Positions 1-8,430 are shown, numbered from the stretch's first letter. The stretch is DNA of 64,000 bases from Arthrobacter caoxuetaonis (GCF_023921125.1 NZ_CP099466.1:372001-436000), one strand, 5' to 3'. Notes: generated by a model not told the origin, from the sequence alone. Program-made: numbers and translations.

Positions 1-93
1 GGTGCGGGCCACAAGTGCCCATAAGTATGCCAAGCGCGGAACACGACGGCCAATTTGCCATCTGCTGGAATTGGGTGACGAAGGCGCCCTGTG

Positions 94-738
94 CTAGCGC
101 GGACCGGTGAGCGGACCGACCTCCAAAAGCTCGACTTCTTCGTTGCTGCAGCCGTATCCGGCACGGGCGATGTTGAGGTGGGCAGTGTCTTCCGGGGGGA
201 AAATGCGGAGCCCGGAAACCGACACCGATGAGCACTCCTCGCCGTAATTCTCCGGGCGGGTTTCGCGGAGTGTTGCAACAGCGGACTGCCCCGGAGCCAG
301 GGTCACTGCCACGGCGTCGGTCCCGCCGGAACGGGTAGCCGGTGCACCGACCTGCGTCCCTGATATCCCGAGGTAGGAGACACCCGGGAACCCGAAGGTG
401 GAGCACGGCTCGGAGGAGGTGTTCGTCAGCACCAGGTCGCGGTAGACGCTGCCGGCGGCACCTCCGCCCGGGGTGTCTTCGACCGCTGCGGAGAGTTTGT
501 CTGCCGTGCAGGGTGCTGCGCCCTCAACGGAAGGCGCAGACGTTTCGGGTGCCGCGGTGGCGTTGCGGGAGCCGCTCGGGGAGCCGCTCGGTGAGGCGCC
601 CGCCGTCGTGCCGGCCGACGGAGTGGGGGACGCTGACTCATCCGCATTGTCGCTGCCTCCGCACCCTGCCAGAACCAGGGCGGCGACAAGCAGGCCTGAG
701 GAAAGGAGGAGCGGGGTTCGGGCGGCCGTGGTTCTCAT
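94..738 (-). CDS. DUF4232-type secreted lipoprotein
   Basis: The predicted product is about 214 aa. It starts MRTTAARTP, followed by a hydrophobic stretch and the lipobox LVLAGC, so it should be lipidated at that Cys and held on the outer face of the membrane. A low-complexity Ser/Pro/Thr/Gly linker (about residues 30-75) precedes a globular domain with CTADKL, VLTNTSSEPCSTFGFPGVSYL and a C-terminal Cys, which is the DUF4232 pattern of actinobacterial lipoproteins. The reading frame stays open 21 codons further upstream, but the ATG at 738 has AGGGTG just before it and begins a proper signal peptide, so I chose it. Its function is unknown. It stands alone, with about 90 bp separating it from rlmH upstream. 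Confidence 0.85.
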   Translation of the reverse strand: MRTTAARTPLLLSSGLLVAALVLAGCGGSDNADESASPTPSAGTTAGASPSGSPSGSRNATAAPETSAPSVEGAAPCTADKLSAAVEDTPGGGAAGSVYRDLVLTNTSSEPCSTFGFPGVSYLGISGTQVGAPATRSGGTDAVAVTLAPGQSAVATLRETRPENYGEECSSVSVSGLRIFPPEDTAHLNIARAGYGCSNEEVELLEVGPLTGPR

Positions 739-829
739 GAGTTCACCCTGAACCTGTCGATTGACATGGTCAAACCGCACCGCGGGTCCGTCCCGAACCA
801 CACCAAATTGTTACGGAAGGGGCGAATGG

Positions 830-1285
830 TTATTCGTGGTGATACGGGCGCCCGGCGGCGATCTCCTGTGCACGGTAGACCTGCTCCGCGAGGATCAGGC
901 GGACCAGCTGATGCGGAAAGACCAGGGGCGAGAGGGACCAGACGAAGTCCGCGCGGTCGTGGACGCTTTGGTCCACGCCGTAGGCACCGCCGATGATCAG
1001 CGTGACATTGCGTGAATTGTCCAGCGGCTTCTGCAGCGTCTTCGCGAGCTGCGGCGAGGTGATGGCTTTGCCGCGCTCATCGAGGAGGATCACGTAGTCG
1101 CTGCCGAGCTTGGCCAGCAGCCGCTCCGACTCCTCTTTGCGGGCGGCGTCGTTTTCCCGCGCGGAATGCGGGATGGAAATCCAGGACAGGTCGAAGGGTT
1201 TTTTCAGCCGCTTCTCGTAGCGGCGGATCCCGTCAACCACCCAGTCCTCGTGCTTGCGGCCGACCATCAGAACGCGTAATGCCAT
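830..1285 (-). CDS. rlmH: 23S rRNA pseudouridine-1915 N3-methyltransferase RlmH
   Basis: The 151-aa SPOUT-family methyltransferase uses SAM to methylate the N3 of pseudouridine 1915 in helix 69 of 23S rRNA. The sequence shows the family hallmarks: YVILLDERGKAITS in the middle, the knot glycine motif LIIGGAYGVD, and a C-terminal end with HQLVRLILAEQVYRA and the terminal PYHHE. Its length matches the usual ~155 aa. The ATG at 1285 (MALRVLMVGR) fits the family N-terminus better than an upstream start. It is transcribed on the minus strand ahead of the lipoprotein gene but separated by about 90 bp, and is divergent from the patatin gene. Confidence 0.95.
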   Translation of the reverse strand: MALRVLMVGRKHEDWVVDGIRRYEKRLKKPFDLSWISIPHSARENDAARKEESERLLAKLGSDYVILLDERGKAITSPQLAKTLQKPLDNSRNVTLIIGGAYGVDQSVHDRADFVWSLSPLVFPHQLVRLILAEQVYRAQEIAAGRPYHHE

Positions 1286-1401
1286 GCCTCTATTGAATAC
1301 CGGCAGCGGACGGCGCAGAAACACGCGGCGCGGCTGCCCCTCGGTGGTCGGCGGGTCTAGACTCCCGGGCAGTGGGCCGTAAACGAACGGAGTGCGCAGC
1401 T

Positions 1402-2283
1402 ATGAGCCAAACACGGGCGGTTGTCCTTGGCGGCGGGGGAGTAGCGGGGATCGCATGGGAGATGGGCGTGCTGGCGGCGCTGCTGGAGGAAGGCATCGAC
1501 CTGAACGCCGCGGATCTGGTGGTGGGTACTTCTGCCGGGTCGATGGTGGGGGCGGCGCTGCGCGCCGGACTGCTGCCGCAGGTCCTGGCAGCACAGCTCG
1601 ACGACGCCGGGGCGGCGCTGGCTGGGCCGGGAATCGATGCGCCGTACCAGGATCCGAGCGGGTTCAGCAGCGAGGCCTTTATCGAGCTGACGGCAACGGC
1701 GGGACGCGGCGACGGCGATGAGAAGGCGGCCCGGGCGAGGGTAGGCCAGCTGGCGCGCACCACTCCAGCGGTGATGACCGAGGGGGAGTGGGTGTCCAGC
1801 ATCCGTTCCCTGCTGCCGCAGCAGCAGTGGCCGGACAAACCGTTTGGGATTGCGGTGGTGGATGCGGAGGACGGCTCGTTCACGGTGCTGGATGCCATGT
1901 CCGACGTCGAGCTGGCCCGCGCGATTGCCGCCAGCTGCGCCGTGCCCACCGTCTGGCCGCCGGTCACCATCCTCGGCCGGCAGTACATGGACGGCGGGAT
2001 GCGCTCGGCCACCAATGCCGACGTGGCCGAGGGATACGGGAAGGTGCTGGTGCTGGCCTCCGGACCGGAGGCTCCCGTGAGCCCGTTCGGCCCCAGCCTG
2101 CCGCAGGCACTGGCGAAACTCCAGCAGCACAGCAGCACCTTCGTGGTGGAGGCGGACGAGGCAGCCCTGCGTGAATTTGGGGTGAATCCGCTGCTGCGCT
2201 CCACCCGGATTCCGGCGTCGGCTGCCGGACGGCGCCAGGGCGCGGAAGCGGCGGCGGCGATTCGGGATTTCTGGACCGCCTGA
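1402..2283 (+). CDS. patatin-like phospholipase family protein
   Basis: The 293-aa protein belongs to the patatin serine hydrolases, which use a Ser-Asp dyad to cleave acyl esters. The glycine-rich oxyanion motif GGGGVAG is at residues 10-16, the nucleophile elbow GTSAGS puts the Ser at about residue 44, and the dyad Asp lies in DGGMRS near residue 197. No signal peptide or transmembrane segment is visible, so it should be cytoplasmic or peripheral. The frame opens at 1372, but MSQTRAVVLGGGG at 1402 is the natural start. The physiological substrate cannot be deduced. The gene stands alone, divergent from rlmH. Confidence 0.88.
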   Translation: MSQTRAVVLGGGGVAGIAWEMGVLAALLEEGIDLNAADLVVGTSAGSMVGAALRAGLLPQVLAAQLDDAGAALAGPGIDAPYQDPSGFSSEAFIELTATAGRGDGDEKAARARVGQLARTTPAVMTEGEWVSSIRSLLPQQQWPDKPFGIAVVDAEDGSFTVLDAMSDVELARAIAASCAVPTVWPPVTILGRQYMDGGMRSATNADVAEGYGKVLVLASGPEAPVSPFGPSLPQALAKLQQHSSTFVVEADEAALREFGVNPLLRSTRIPASAAGRRQGAEAAAAIRDFWTA

Positions 2284-2375
2284 GTTTCGAGTCGGGGCAT
2301 TCCATGACCACGAGGACTCCGCCGAGTGCCGCCTGGTAGGCGTAGCGTGTGCCGTTTCGCGCGCGACGCCGTCGG

Positions 2376-2705
2376 CTAGGGGAATGGATGACCAATACCG
2401 TTGGCCGCACGCCCACCACGTGGAGCCACGCTCAGCTCAACCGCCACCGTATCGCCGTCGGCTATCCGTTCCTTGGACCGGACGTCCTTCCTTAGGGGCA
2501 GGGCATAACCTCCGCTGCGAGGCAGCAGGGAGGTCTCCCAACCGGAATCCCCGATCCGGACACAGACAGGGATTGCTCCCCACCCGTACGTGGCTTCGGA
2601 GGCGCAGCCGCGAACGTAGTCAGCTGCGTCCTCGGACAGAAGCACCCAATAGAACGGCGGCGGTCCGCGCCACTCGAACACCTCCGCGCTGAATGATGTG
2701 TCCAC
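2376..2705 (-). CDS. DUF1905 domain-containing protein
   Basis: This is a small (109 aa) protein covering essentially one DUF1905 domain: an N-terminal TSFSAEVFEW-type strand, PFYWVLL, then YGWGAIPVCVRIGDSGWETSL, a PLRKDVR segment and DGDTVAVELSV. The frame is open upstream to 2879, but the homology begins at VDTSFSAEV, so I propose the GTG at 2705 with GGGAAG about 12 nt upstream. The domain is a beta-barrel of unknown function often found alone or fused to YdeI-like (OmdA) domains. It is divergent from the DUF808 gene. Confidence 0.75.
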   Translation of the reverse strand: MDTSFSAEVFEWRGPPPFYWVLLSEDAADYVRGCASEATYGWGAIPVCVRIGDSGWETSLLPRSGGYALPLRKDVRSKERIADGDTVAVELSVAPRGGRAANGIGHPFP

Positions 2706-2857
2706 GCCATGAAAGGTAGCTTCCCGGGCCCGGGGCGGCAACGGAAATGGCCACGGCAGAGGGCGCTGCGGAACTATAATCCCGGTATGGCAATTCCGCG
2801 CCTGAAGGGCGCCACCCATGAACAGCTGTCCGTCTCCAACCCGCACGGCGGCAGACT

Positions 2858-3877
2858 GTGAGCGGCGGACTCGTTGCACTGCTGGACGACGTCGCCGCCC
2901 TGGCCCGCATAGCGGCCGCCTCAGTGGACGACATCGCCGCCGGAGCCGCCAAAGCGGGTGCCAAGGCCGCCGGCGTCGTAATTGATGACGCCGCAGTCAC
3001 GCCGCAGTACGTCTCCGGTGCCGACCCGTCCCGCGAACTGCCGATGATCAAGAAGATCTTCTGGGGTTCGCTGCGCAACAAGCTGCTGATCATCCTGCCT
3101 GCGCTGCTGCTGGTCAGCGCCTTCATTCCGGGCGTCATCCCGTTCATCCTGATGCTCGGCGGTACCTACCTCTGTTATGAGGGTGCGGAGAAGGTGTGGC
3201 ACAAGTTCTTCGGCCACCATGAGGCCACAGAGGCTCCAGCAGTCGAACGTGGTCCGGGAGCAGAGTCCAAGGTCATCAAGGGTGCCATCACCACAGACTT
3301 CATCCTGTCCTGCGAGATCATGGTCATCTCCATGAACGAGGTGGCTGACGCGTCGATCTGGGTCCGCGCAATGATCCTGGTTGTCGTCGCGATCGCAATC
3401 ACGGTGCTCGTCTACGGCGCAGTTGCCTTGATCGTCAAAATGGACGATATCGGCCTGCACCTGGCAGCCAAGGACTCGGCAGCCGGCAAGCGCGTTGGCG
3501 GGCTGCTGGTCAAGGGAATGCCCTCCGTGCTGGCGGCGATCACGCTGGTGGGAACGATTGCCATGCTCTGGGTGGGCGGTCACATCATGCTGGTTGGCGC
3601 GTACGACCTCGGCTGGCACGCACCGTACGACCTCGTCCATCTCCTGGAGCATCCCGTGGCCGGGATTGCGGTTGTGGGAGGCTTCCTGGGCTGGCTCGTG
3701 AACACGCTCTGCTCCGCGGTCTTCGGACTCGCCTGGGGCCTGGTGGTCATGGCCGCACTAGTCCCGCTGAAGAAAGTCCTGCCGTTCGGCAAGAAGAAGG
3801 ACGGGCAGGAATCCGGTGACACCCGCGCTGCTGTTGCCGGGCACCCGTCGGAGAAACCGGACACTGACGCGGGCTAG
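2858..3877 (+). CDS. DUF808 (YedI-like) inner-membrane protein
   Basis: The 339-aa protein matches the DUF808/YedI family from its first residues: MSGGLVALLDDVAALARIAA, then DDIAAGAAKAGAKAAGVVIDDAAVTPQYV. Several hydrophobic helices follow (LLIILPALLLVSAF, VVVAIAITVLVYGAVALIV, VLAAITLVGTIAMLWVGGHI and a C-terminal pair), with a charged Lys-rich tail. Family members are polytopic membrane proteins of unknown role. The GTG at 2858 coincides with the conserved N-terminus. A strong intrinsic terminator follows at 3893. Confidence 0.9.
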   Translation: MSGGLVALLDDVAALARIAAASVDDIAAGAAKAGAKAAGVVIDDAAVTPQYVSGADPSRELPMIKKIFWGSLRNKLLIILPALLLVSAFIPGVIPFILMLGGTYLCYEGAEKVWHKFFGHHEATEAPAVERGPGAESKVIKGAITTDFILSCEIMVISMNEVADASIWVRAMILVVVAIAITVLVYGAVALIVKMDDIGLHLAAKDSAAGKRVGGLLVKGMPSVLAAITLVGTIAMLWVGGHIMLVGAYDLGWHAPYDLVHLLEHPVAGIAVVGGFLGWLVNTLCSAVFGLAWGLVVMAALVPLKKVLPFGKKKDGQESGDTRAAVAGHPSEKPDTDAG

Positions 3878-3892
3878 AAAATGTTAAAAGCG

Positions 3893-3931
3893 AAAGGCCC
3901 CGGTTCCCTTTACAAGGGAACCGGGGCCTTT
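3893..3931. terminator. bidirectional intrinsic terminator between convergent genes
   Basis: A perfect 18-bp inverted repeat (AAAGGCCCCGGTTCCCTT and its complement) with a 3-nt loop is flanked by A and T runs. It sits between the convergent DUF808 gene and the membrane protein ending at 3935, so it can serve both. Nearly the same hairpin recurs at 7103-7143. Confidence 0.9.
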
Positions 3932-3934
3932 CCG

Positions 3935-4537
3935 TTAAGAGTCCCGTGAACGGCGGGACTTCAGCGGAATGAATACAGCGTAGAACGCGCCCCAGCACAG
4001 CCAGAAAACAGTCGAGATGCGCCGTTCAGAGAGTCCAGGAAACCTGCGGCGACCCACAGCGGCAATCCCGGATACTGCCGCCGTTACCGCGAGGAACCGG
4101 ATCATTCGGCCGGGCACGCTCCAGGCAAGGAATGCCACGAGCGGGGTCCGCTGCAGTCCGGCTGCCCGCGCGTAGAGCTTGTACGGGACTCCGCGGGTGG
4201 GTCCCCGCAGCAGGGAAGCGGGGCCGGACACGGCGATCTCCTGCTCCACCTCGCCGATCATGGCATCCGTTACCGCCGGAATTTTCGTTAGCGCCTTACG
4301 CGAGGTGTCTGCGGCTACCTTCTGGCCCCACCAATATGTCACTGCCCCTCCGGCCATTGCGCCGCCGAGGGCTGAGACCGTGGTGCCGATCGCGCGTTTC
4401 GGCCGGCGCAGCCCCACCCAGGATGTCCACACATCGGGCACCACAAAGAAAAACGTCGCTTCTGCGAAGCCCCAGGCGCCGGCGATTCCGTGGTCCCGCA
4501 GGGCGTTTCTGAACGCTGATTTGCGCCGAGCTCTCAT
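3935..4537 (-). CDS. small polytopic membrane protein, possibly YqaA/DedA-like
   Basis: The product is about 200 aa. Hydrophobic segments are seen around GIAGAWGFAEATFFFVVPDV, TTVSALGGAMAGGAVTYWWG, RMIRFLAVTAAVSGIAAV and STVFWLCWGAFYAVFIPL. The early acidic residue followed by VVPDVWTSWVGL and a later re-entrant-type segment recall YqaA/DedA (VTT-domain) proteins, but the match is weak and I would not assign a function. The ATG at 4537 was preferred to an in-frame GTG two codons upstream. It is convergent with the DUF808 gene and divergent from the phospholipid cassette at 4662. Confidence 0.65.
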   Translation of the reverse strand: MRARRKSAFRNALRDHGIAGAWGFAEATFFFVVPDVWTSWVGLRRPKRAIGTTVSALGGAMAGGAVTYWWGQKVAADTSRKALTKIPAVTDAMIGEVEQEIAVSGPASLLRGPTRGVPYKLYARAAGLQRTPLVAFLAWSVPGRMIRFLAVTAAVSGIAAVGRRRFPGLSERRISTVFWLCWGAFYAVFIPLKSRRSRDS

Positions 4538-4661
4538 GCTCACACTGTAATGAATGGTGAAAGGGAACTACGGGATTGATCGCGGGTTGCTGCCGGTTCC
4601 GCCGGCCAGCTCGTAATAGCGTATGGGCTACGGCAAAAGGCAAAATGAACGGACACTCCAC

Positions 4662-5357
4662 ATGAGCCACGGAACAGATAGGCGGGAAATACCGCAGCGC
4701 AGCAGCCGGTGGGCGGCAAAATCAGCAGATATTCTTGCGGCGGCGAAACTCACCCCCAATCAAATCTCAGTCGGTTCAGTGGTATTCGCCGCAGCGGGCG
4801 CCGCGGCGCTTATCTGTTCGGCATATACCGACGACGCAGTAATTCGTGCTGTTCTTCTTGCCGCGGCTGCTGCCTGTATACCGCTGCGTTTGTTGTTGAA
4901 CATGCTCGACGGAATGCTGGCCGTAGAAAAGGGCATGAGCTCACCGGTGGGCGATATCTACAATGAACTGCCTGACCGGATCTCCGATGTGCTGTTCCTG
5001 GGGGCAGCAGGCATCGCGACCGCCGGGCTGGTGACCGCCGGCCGAGTGGATTTCGGGGTGACGCTGGGATTCCTTGCGGCGATACTCGCCGTGCTCACTG
5101 CCTACATCCGCTGCCTCGGGGCAGCCCTCGGCACGGGAAACTTCTTCGACGGGCCCTTGGCCAAACCCCACCGCATGTGGTTGCTGATGATCGGCGTCCT
5201 GGCGGGCATCGCCGAAACCTGGCTTCCCTGGCCGGAAGGGTGGGCGCTGTTCGGCACACTGGCCCTCATCGCATTGGGTTCCCTGCTCACGTGTATGCGC
5301 CGGTTGCGCCGTGTCAGCGCTGCGCTGCGTGCCCGCAGCAGGGACTTGCCATCATGA
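4662..5357 (+). CDS. CDP-alcohol phosphatidyltransferase family protein
   Basis: The 231-aa integral membrane enzyme would transfer a phosphatidyl group from CDP-diacylglycerol to an alcohol. The signature is readable as LDGMLAVEKGMSSPVGD followed by YNELPDRISD, giving the DG-x2-A ... G-x3-D-x3-D arrangement; the usual Arg after the Ala is Val here. Six hydrophobic helices are apparent. I placed the start at the ATG at 4662 (MSHGTDRREI); an ATG at 4623 is also in frame but lacks a recognisable RBS and overlaps a TAATAG promoter-like stretch. Its stop overlaps the next start as ATGA, so it is translationally coupled to the acyltransferase. The alcohol acceptor is unknown. Confidence 0.85.
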   Translation: MSHGTDRREIPQRSSRWAAKSADILAAAKLTPNQISVGSVVFAAAGAAALICSAYTDDAVIRAVLLAAAAACIPLRLLLNMLDGMLAVEKGMSSPVGDIYNELPDRISDVLFLGAAGIATAGLVTAGRVDFGVTLGFLAAILAVLTAYIRCLGAALGTGNFFDGPLAKPHRMWLLMIGVLAGIAETWLPWPEGWALFGTLALIALGSLLTCMRRLRRVSAALRARSRDLPS

Positions 5358-6094
5358 ACGTCGGCAGGGCCTCCCGGCGCGGTCTCGCGAAACTTATCAG
5401 CGCCTTCGCGGGTGCGCGCGTGGTGACTGCAGCCGGAGAATCTGGGCTGGATCTGCCCGAGCAAGCCATCTACTACGCGAACCATTCGAGCCATCTGGAC
5501 TTCCTCACCATCTGGGCCGCACTGCCGGCAGCGCTTCAGCAACGTGCCCGGCCGGTGGCTGCCAAGGACTACTGGGGCTCCGGGGTGCGCAAGGCTTTTG
5601 CGGAACGGATCTTCAACGCCTATTTGGTTGACCGCCACGGCTCCAGCAGCCGCCGGCAGCGCACGTCGGACTCGGGGGTCAGCCCCAAGGGCCAGGTGGA
5701 GGGCATGGCGGAGGTGCTGGCAGCCGGTGACTCGCTGATTATCTTCCCTGAAGGCACCCGCGGCGAAGGCGACACAATCGCCGCGTTTCACGGCGGACTG
5801 TACAAACTGGCCCGTCTCCACCCTCAGGTCCCCGTGGTCCCCGTGACGCTCGCCAACCTCGGCCGGATCCTCCCCAAAGGTGAGATGATCCCAGTGCCTC
5901 ACCTCTCCACCGTCATCTTCTGCGAGCCACTTCACCTGGAGCCCGATGAGGACAGACAGACGTTCCTGGCCCGCGCCCGCCAGGTTCTCGTGGAGGGCCT
6001 GGCGAAGCATCAAGGCCCACAACCTGCAGATGCCCCCGGAGAGGACGACGGCCCCTCGGCCGCTCCTCGTCAGGCCAGGCAGGACAAGCCGTGA
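5354..6094 (+). CDS. 1-acyl-sn-glycerol-3-phosphate acyltransferase (PlsC-like)
   Basis: The 246-aa protein carries the acyltransferase signature NHSSHLD (HxxxxD, His about residue 44, Asp about 49) and the glycerol-phosphate-binding motif FPEGTRG near residues 131-137. Members acylate lysophosphatidate with acyl-CoA or acyl-ACP at the membrane. The ATG at 5354 overlaps the preceding TGA (ATGA), and the stop overlaps the GTG of the next gene, so the three genes form one coupled unit. A C-terminal Pro/Ala/Asp-rich tail looks disordered. Although the frame is open back to 5177, that part lies inside the upstream gene. Confidence 0.88.
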   Translation: MNVGRASRRGLAKLISAFAGARVVTAAGESGLDLPEQAIYYANHSSHLDFLTIWAALPAALQQRARPVAAKDYWGSGVRKAFAERIFNAYLVDRHGSSSRRQRTSDSGVSPKGQVEGMAEVLAAGDSLIIFPEGTRGEGDTIAAFHGGLYKLARLHPQVPVVPVTLANLGRILPKGEMIPVPHLSTVIFCEPLHLEPDEDRQTFLARARQVLVEGLAKHQGPQPADAPGEDDGPSAAPRQARQDKP

Positions 6095-7083
6095 GCGATT
6101 GGGAACTGGGTTTGCTGGACTCGTCTTCGCTCAAACTCCTCGGCGGCGTCGTCCTTGTTCTGGTTTTGGCTTCCGGGACCGCGTGGCTGCTGGGGCGCCG
6201 ATTCGGCAACACGAGCACCATCGTGAACTTGAAGCAGCGCATCAACGCCTGGTGGTTGATGGTCGCACTGTTAGGTGCTGTTTTGGCAGCCGGCGAGACG
6301 GTGACGATTGTGCTGTTTCTGGTGCTGTCCCTTCTGGCGCTGCGCGAGTTCATCACCATCTCACCGACCGGCCGCGGAGATCACAAAGCGCTCGTGTGGC
6401 TGGTGTTCATCATCCCCGCGGTGCACTACTGGTTCCTGTGGGAACACTGGTACGGCATGTTCAGTGTGTTCATCCCGGTGTACGCCTTCCTCTTCCTGCC
6501 GGCGCGCAATGCACTCGCCGGGCAGACCACCGGGTTCCTGCAGCGGACCGCGGTCATTCAGTGGGCGCTGATGGTATGCGTTTACGCCATCAGCTACGCC
6601 CCGGCGCTCCTGCAGCTTCCGGTAGCCATGGAGGCAGGGCGGGATGCGGCCGAAGGCTCGGCGCCCGGAACCGGCGGGGCTACCGGCGCGCATCTGCTGC
6701 TGTTCCTGCTGATCGTGGTGCAGGGCTCCGATGTGCTGCAGTACGTGTGGGGCAAGACGCTCGGGAAGCATCCGATCGCGCCGAGCGTGAGTCCCAACAA
6801 GACCTGGGAAGGATTCATCGGGGGAGTGCTTTCGGCCACCGCCCTGGGGGCTGCCCTCTGGTGGATCACACCGTTCACCCCGCTGATGGCCGCGCTCCTG
6901 GCGTTCATCTCCTGTGTGATGGGTTTCGCCGGGGGCCTGGTGATGTCTGCCATTAAGCGCGACCGCGGCATCAAGGACTTCGGCTCCACCATTCCCGGTC
7001 ACGGCGGCATCATGGACCGTCTGGACTCGCTCTGCTTTGCGGCACCGGTCTTCTTTCACGCCGTGCGCTTCTTCTACACCTGA
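6091..7083 (+). CDS. phosphatidate cytidylyltransferase (CdsA-like)
   Basis: The 330-aa polytopic protein has about eight hydrophobic helices and the CdsA C-terminal signature: SPNKTWEGFIGG, then SAIKRDRGIKDFGS and PGHGGIMDRLDS. The family makes CDP-diacylglycerol from phosphatidate and CTP. It starts at a GTG overlapping the stop of the acyltransferase (GTGA). The three-gene order (CDP-alcohol transferase, acyltransferase, CdsA-like) recalls the E. coli ynb cluster, so I expect a dedicated phospholipid branch beside the housekeeping cdsA, but the lipid product is not known. A hairpin terminator follows. Confidence 0.9.
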   Translation: MSDWELGLLDSSSLKLLGGVVLVLVLASGTAWLLGRRFGNTSTIVNLKQRINAWWLMVALLGAVLAAGETVTIVLFLVLSLLALREFITISPTGRGDHKALVWLVFIIPAVHYWFLWEHWYGMFSVFIPVYAFLFLPARNALAGQTTGFLQRTAVIQWALMVCVYAISYAPALLQLPVAMEAGRDAAEGSAPGTGGATGAHLLLFLLIVVQGSDVLQYVWGKTLGKHPIAPSVSPNKTWEGFIGGVLSATALGAALWWITPFTPLMAALLAFISCVMGFAGGLVMSAIKRDRGIKDFGSTIPGHGGIMDRLDSLCFAAPVFFHAVRFFYT

Positions 7084-7102
7084 CGGCGGGCACGGCAAAG
7101 CA

Positions 7103-7143
7103 AAGGCCCCGGTTCCCTGGATTTACAAGGGAACCGGGGCCTT
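7103..7143. terminator. intrinsic terminator, near-copy of the one at 3893
   Basis: The 16-bp arms AAGGCCCCGGTTCCCT and complement enclose a 9-nt loop. Sequence and arms are the same as at 3893-3931 except for a 4-nt loop insertion. It lies between the CdsA-like gene (+) and tRNA-Ser (-) and may stop transcription from both sides. Confidence 0.88.
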
Positions 7144-7149
7144 CTCAGT

Positions 7150-7239
7150 TGGCGGTGACGGTGGGATTTGAACCCACGTTGGCTTTTACACCAAACAACA
7201 TTTCGAGTGTTGCACCTTCGGCCGCTCGGACACGTCACC
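7150..7239 (-). tRNA. tRNA-Ser (anticodon CGA)
   Basis: Read on the minus strand, the 7-bp acceptor stem is GGTGACG/CGTCACC with discriminator G and an encoded CCA. The anticodon stem CAACA/TGTTG encloses the loop CTCGAAA, giving anticodon CGA (reads UCG). A long class II variable arm (TTTGGTGTAAAAGCCAA) and the T arm GTGGG-TTCAAAT-CCCAC complete the fold. Confidence 0.95.
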
Positions 7240-7321
7240 AACGCGTCAACCTTACCGGGTCCGGGGCCTCAAGCCCAAAACGTCCCGCTTGCTTGAGCCC
7301 GCCTCAGGTGCCGCTGCGCGC

Positions 7322-7813
7322 CTACAGGTCGACGACGTCGTTCTTGCCGATGTCCGGGGTGTCCCCGGTGACGGAGCTCTTGGCGATCTTGAAGATGCTG
7401 GCAACCTTCGGCTCGTCGGATATCCAATACTCGGCGGTATCGCTGTTGACCTTGATCAGGGCAATGGAGGGGTCTTCACGGCCCTGTTCGAACCATGCAG
7501 CTGCGGAGGCCTTCCAGAGTTCCTGGATTTTCTCCTGGTCCCGGGAGATCTCGGCTCGTCCGCTGATGGAAAGGTAGCCCTTTTTGTCGGCAATGGAGAC
7601 GTTGACATTGGGGTTGTTGCGGATCTCGTCAGCCTTGGGGGAAGGGTCCTGGGTGAAGAACCACAGGTTGCCGTCCGCATCCGTTTCCTGCAGTTCCAGC
7701 GGACGGCTGACCAGTTTCCCGTCCAAATCGACGGTCGTGAGGTTCCCGATGCTTGCATGCTCAAGGATTTTCACTACGCGGTCGATTCCTGCCTGCTGCT
7801 CCTGGGAAGTCAT
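7322..7813 (-). CDS. pyridoxamine 5'-phosphate oxidase family (general stress protein 26-like)
   Basis: The 163-aa protein is a split-barrel flavin-binding protein. Recognisable parts are IGNLTTVDLDGKLVSRPL, DGNLWFFTQ, PNVNVSIADKKGYLSISGRAEI and the aromatic-rich AAWFEQGREDPSI, which resemble the GSP26/PPOX group binding FMN or F420. The ATG at 7813 has AAGGAG 7 nt upstream. The substrate is unknown, and a role in stress or redox metabolism is only a family-level inference. It is transcribed alone. Confidence 0.85.
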   Translation of the reverse strand: MTSQEQQAGIDRVVKILEHASIGNLTTVDLDGKLVSRPLELQETDADGNLWFFTQDPSPKADEIRNNPNVNVSIADKKGYLSISGRAEISRDQEKIQELWKASAAAWFEQGREDPSIALIKVNSDTAEYWISDEPKVASIFKIAKSSVTGDTPDIGKNDVVDL

Positions 7814-7871
7814 GCCTGCTCCTTGCGCCGAGGTAACTGAACGACAGCAAGCCTACTGATTACTAGTCGCT

Positions 7872-8351
7872 CTAGGTACTCCCGGCGATACGCCGTGAGC
7901 CGAAAAAGCTCCGAAGGAGGTCCGCACATTCGGCTTCCCGCACTCCGGGGAAGACTTCCACCCAATGGTTCAGGCGGGGTTCGCGAAGAATATCGAACAC
8001 CGATCCGGATGCCCCTGCCTTCTCATCCCAGGCACCGAACACCACGCGGGGAACCCTGGCAAGCACGATGGCCCCGGCGCACATCGCACACGGTTCGAGC
8101 GTGACCACCAGGGTGCAGCCGGCCAGCCGCCACTCGCCGAGAGCCGCGGCGGCCTCGCGGATGGCAACAACCTCTGCGTGCGCGGTCGGGTCCCCGGTCG
8201 CCTCCCGCTCGTTGCGCCCGGTTCCCAGGACCTCCCCGCCGGGACCGATGACGACGGCGCCGATCGGGACATCCGACGTCGCCAGGGCGGCACGCGCCTG
8301 GTCCAGGGCCATCCCCATCCAGGCGTCGTGGGAGGGGGTGATGAAATCCAT
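7872..8351 (-). CDS. tadA: tRNA adenosine(34) deaminase TadA
   Basis: This zinc deaminase converts A34 to inosine in tRNA-Arg(ACG), whose gene is also in this window (12671-12746). The 159-aa product shows the catalytic TAHAE (His about residue 58, Glu 60) and zinc ligands in EPCAMCAGA (Cys 88 and 91). The N-terminal MGMALDQARAALATSDVPIGAVVI and the C-terminal NHWVEVFPGV... LLRSFF match the family. I chose the ATG at 8351 (MDFITPSH), with GAGGG upstream; an ATG at 8369 would add six residues. It is divergent from upp with about 80 bp between them. Confidence 0.92.
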   Translation of the reverse strand: MDFITPSHDAWMGMALDQARAALATSDVPIGAVVIGPGGEVLGTGRNEREATGDPTAHAEVVAIREAAAALGEWRLAGCTLVVTLEPCAMCAGAIVLARVPRVVFGAWDEKAGASGSVFDILREPRLNHWVEVFPGVREAECADLLRSFFGSRRIAGST

Positions 8352-8430
8352 ACGCCTATGGTCCCTCATCCCTGTGTCCGGGGCGCAAATCCGCCCGGTT
8401 CGCCGGGGGCCGCGGTGATAGTTTGGACTT

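Noticed and set aside
1290..2300. A 336-codon minus-strand frame opposite the patatin gene
   Set aside because: The product is Ala/Ser/Pro-rich low-complexity sequence; the plus-strand frame has the complete catalytic motifs.
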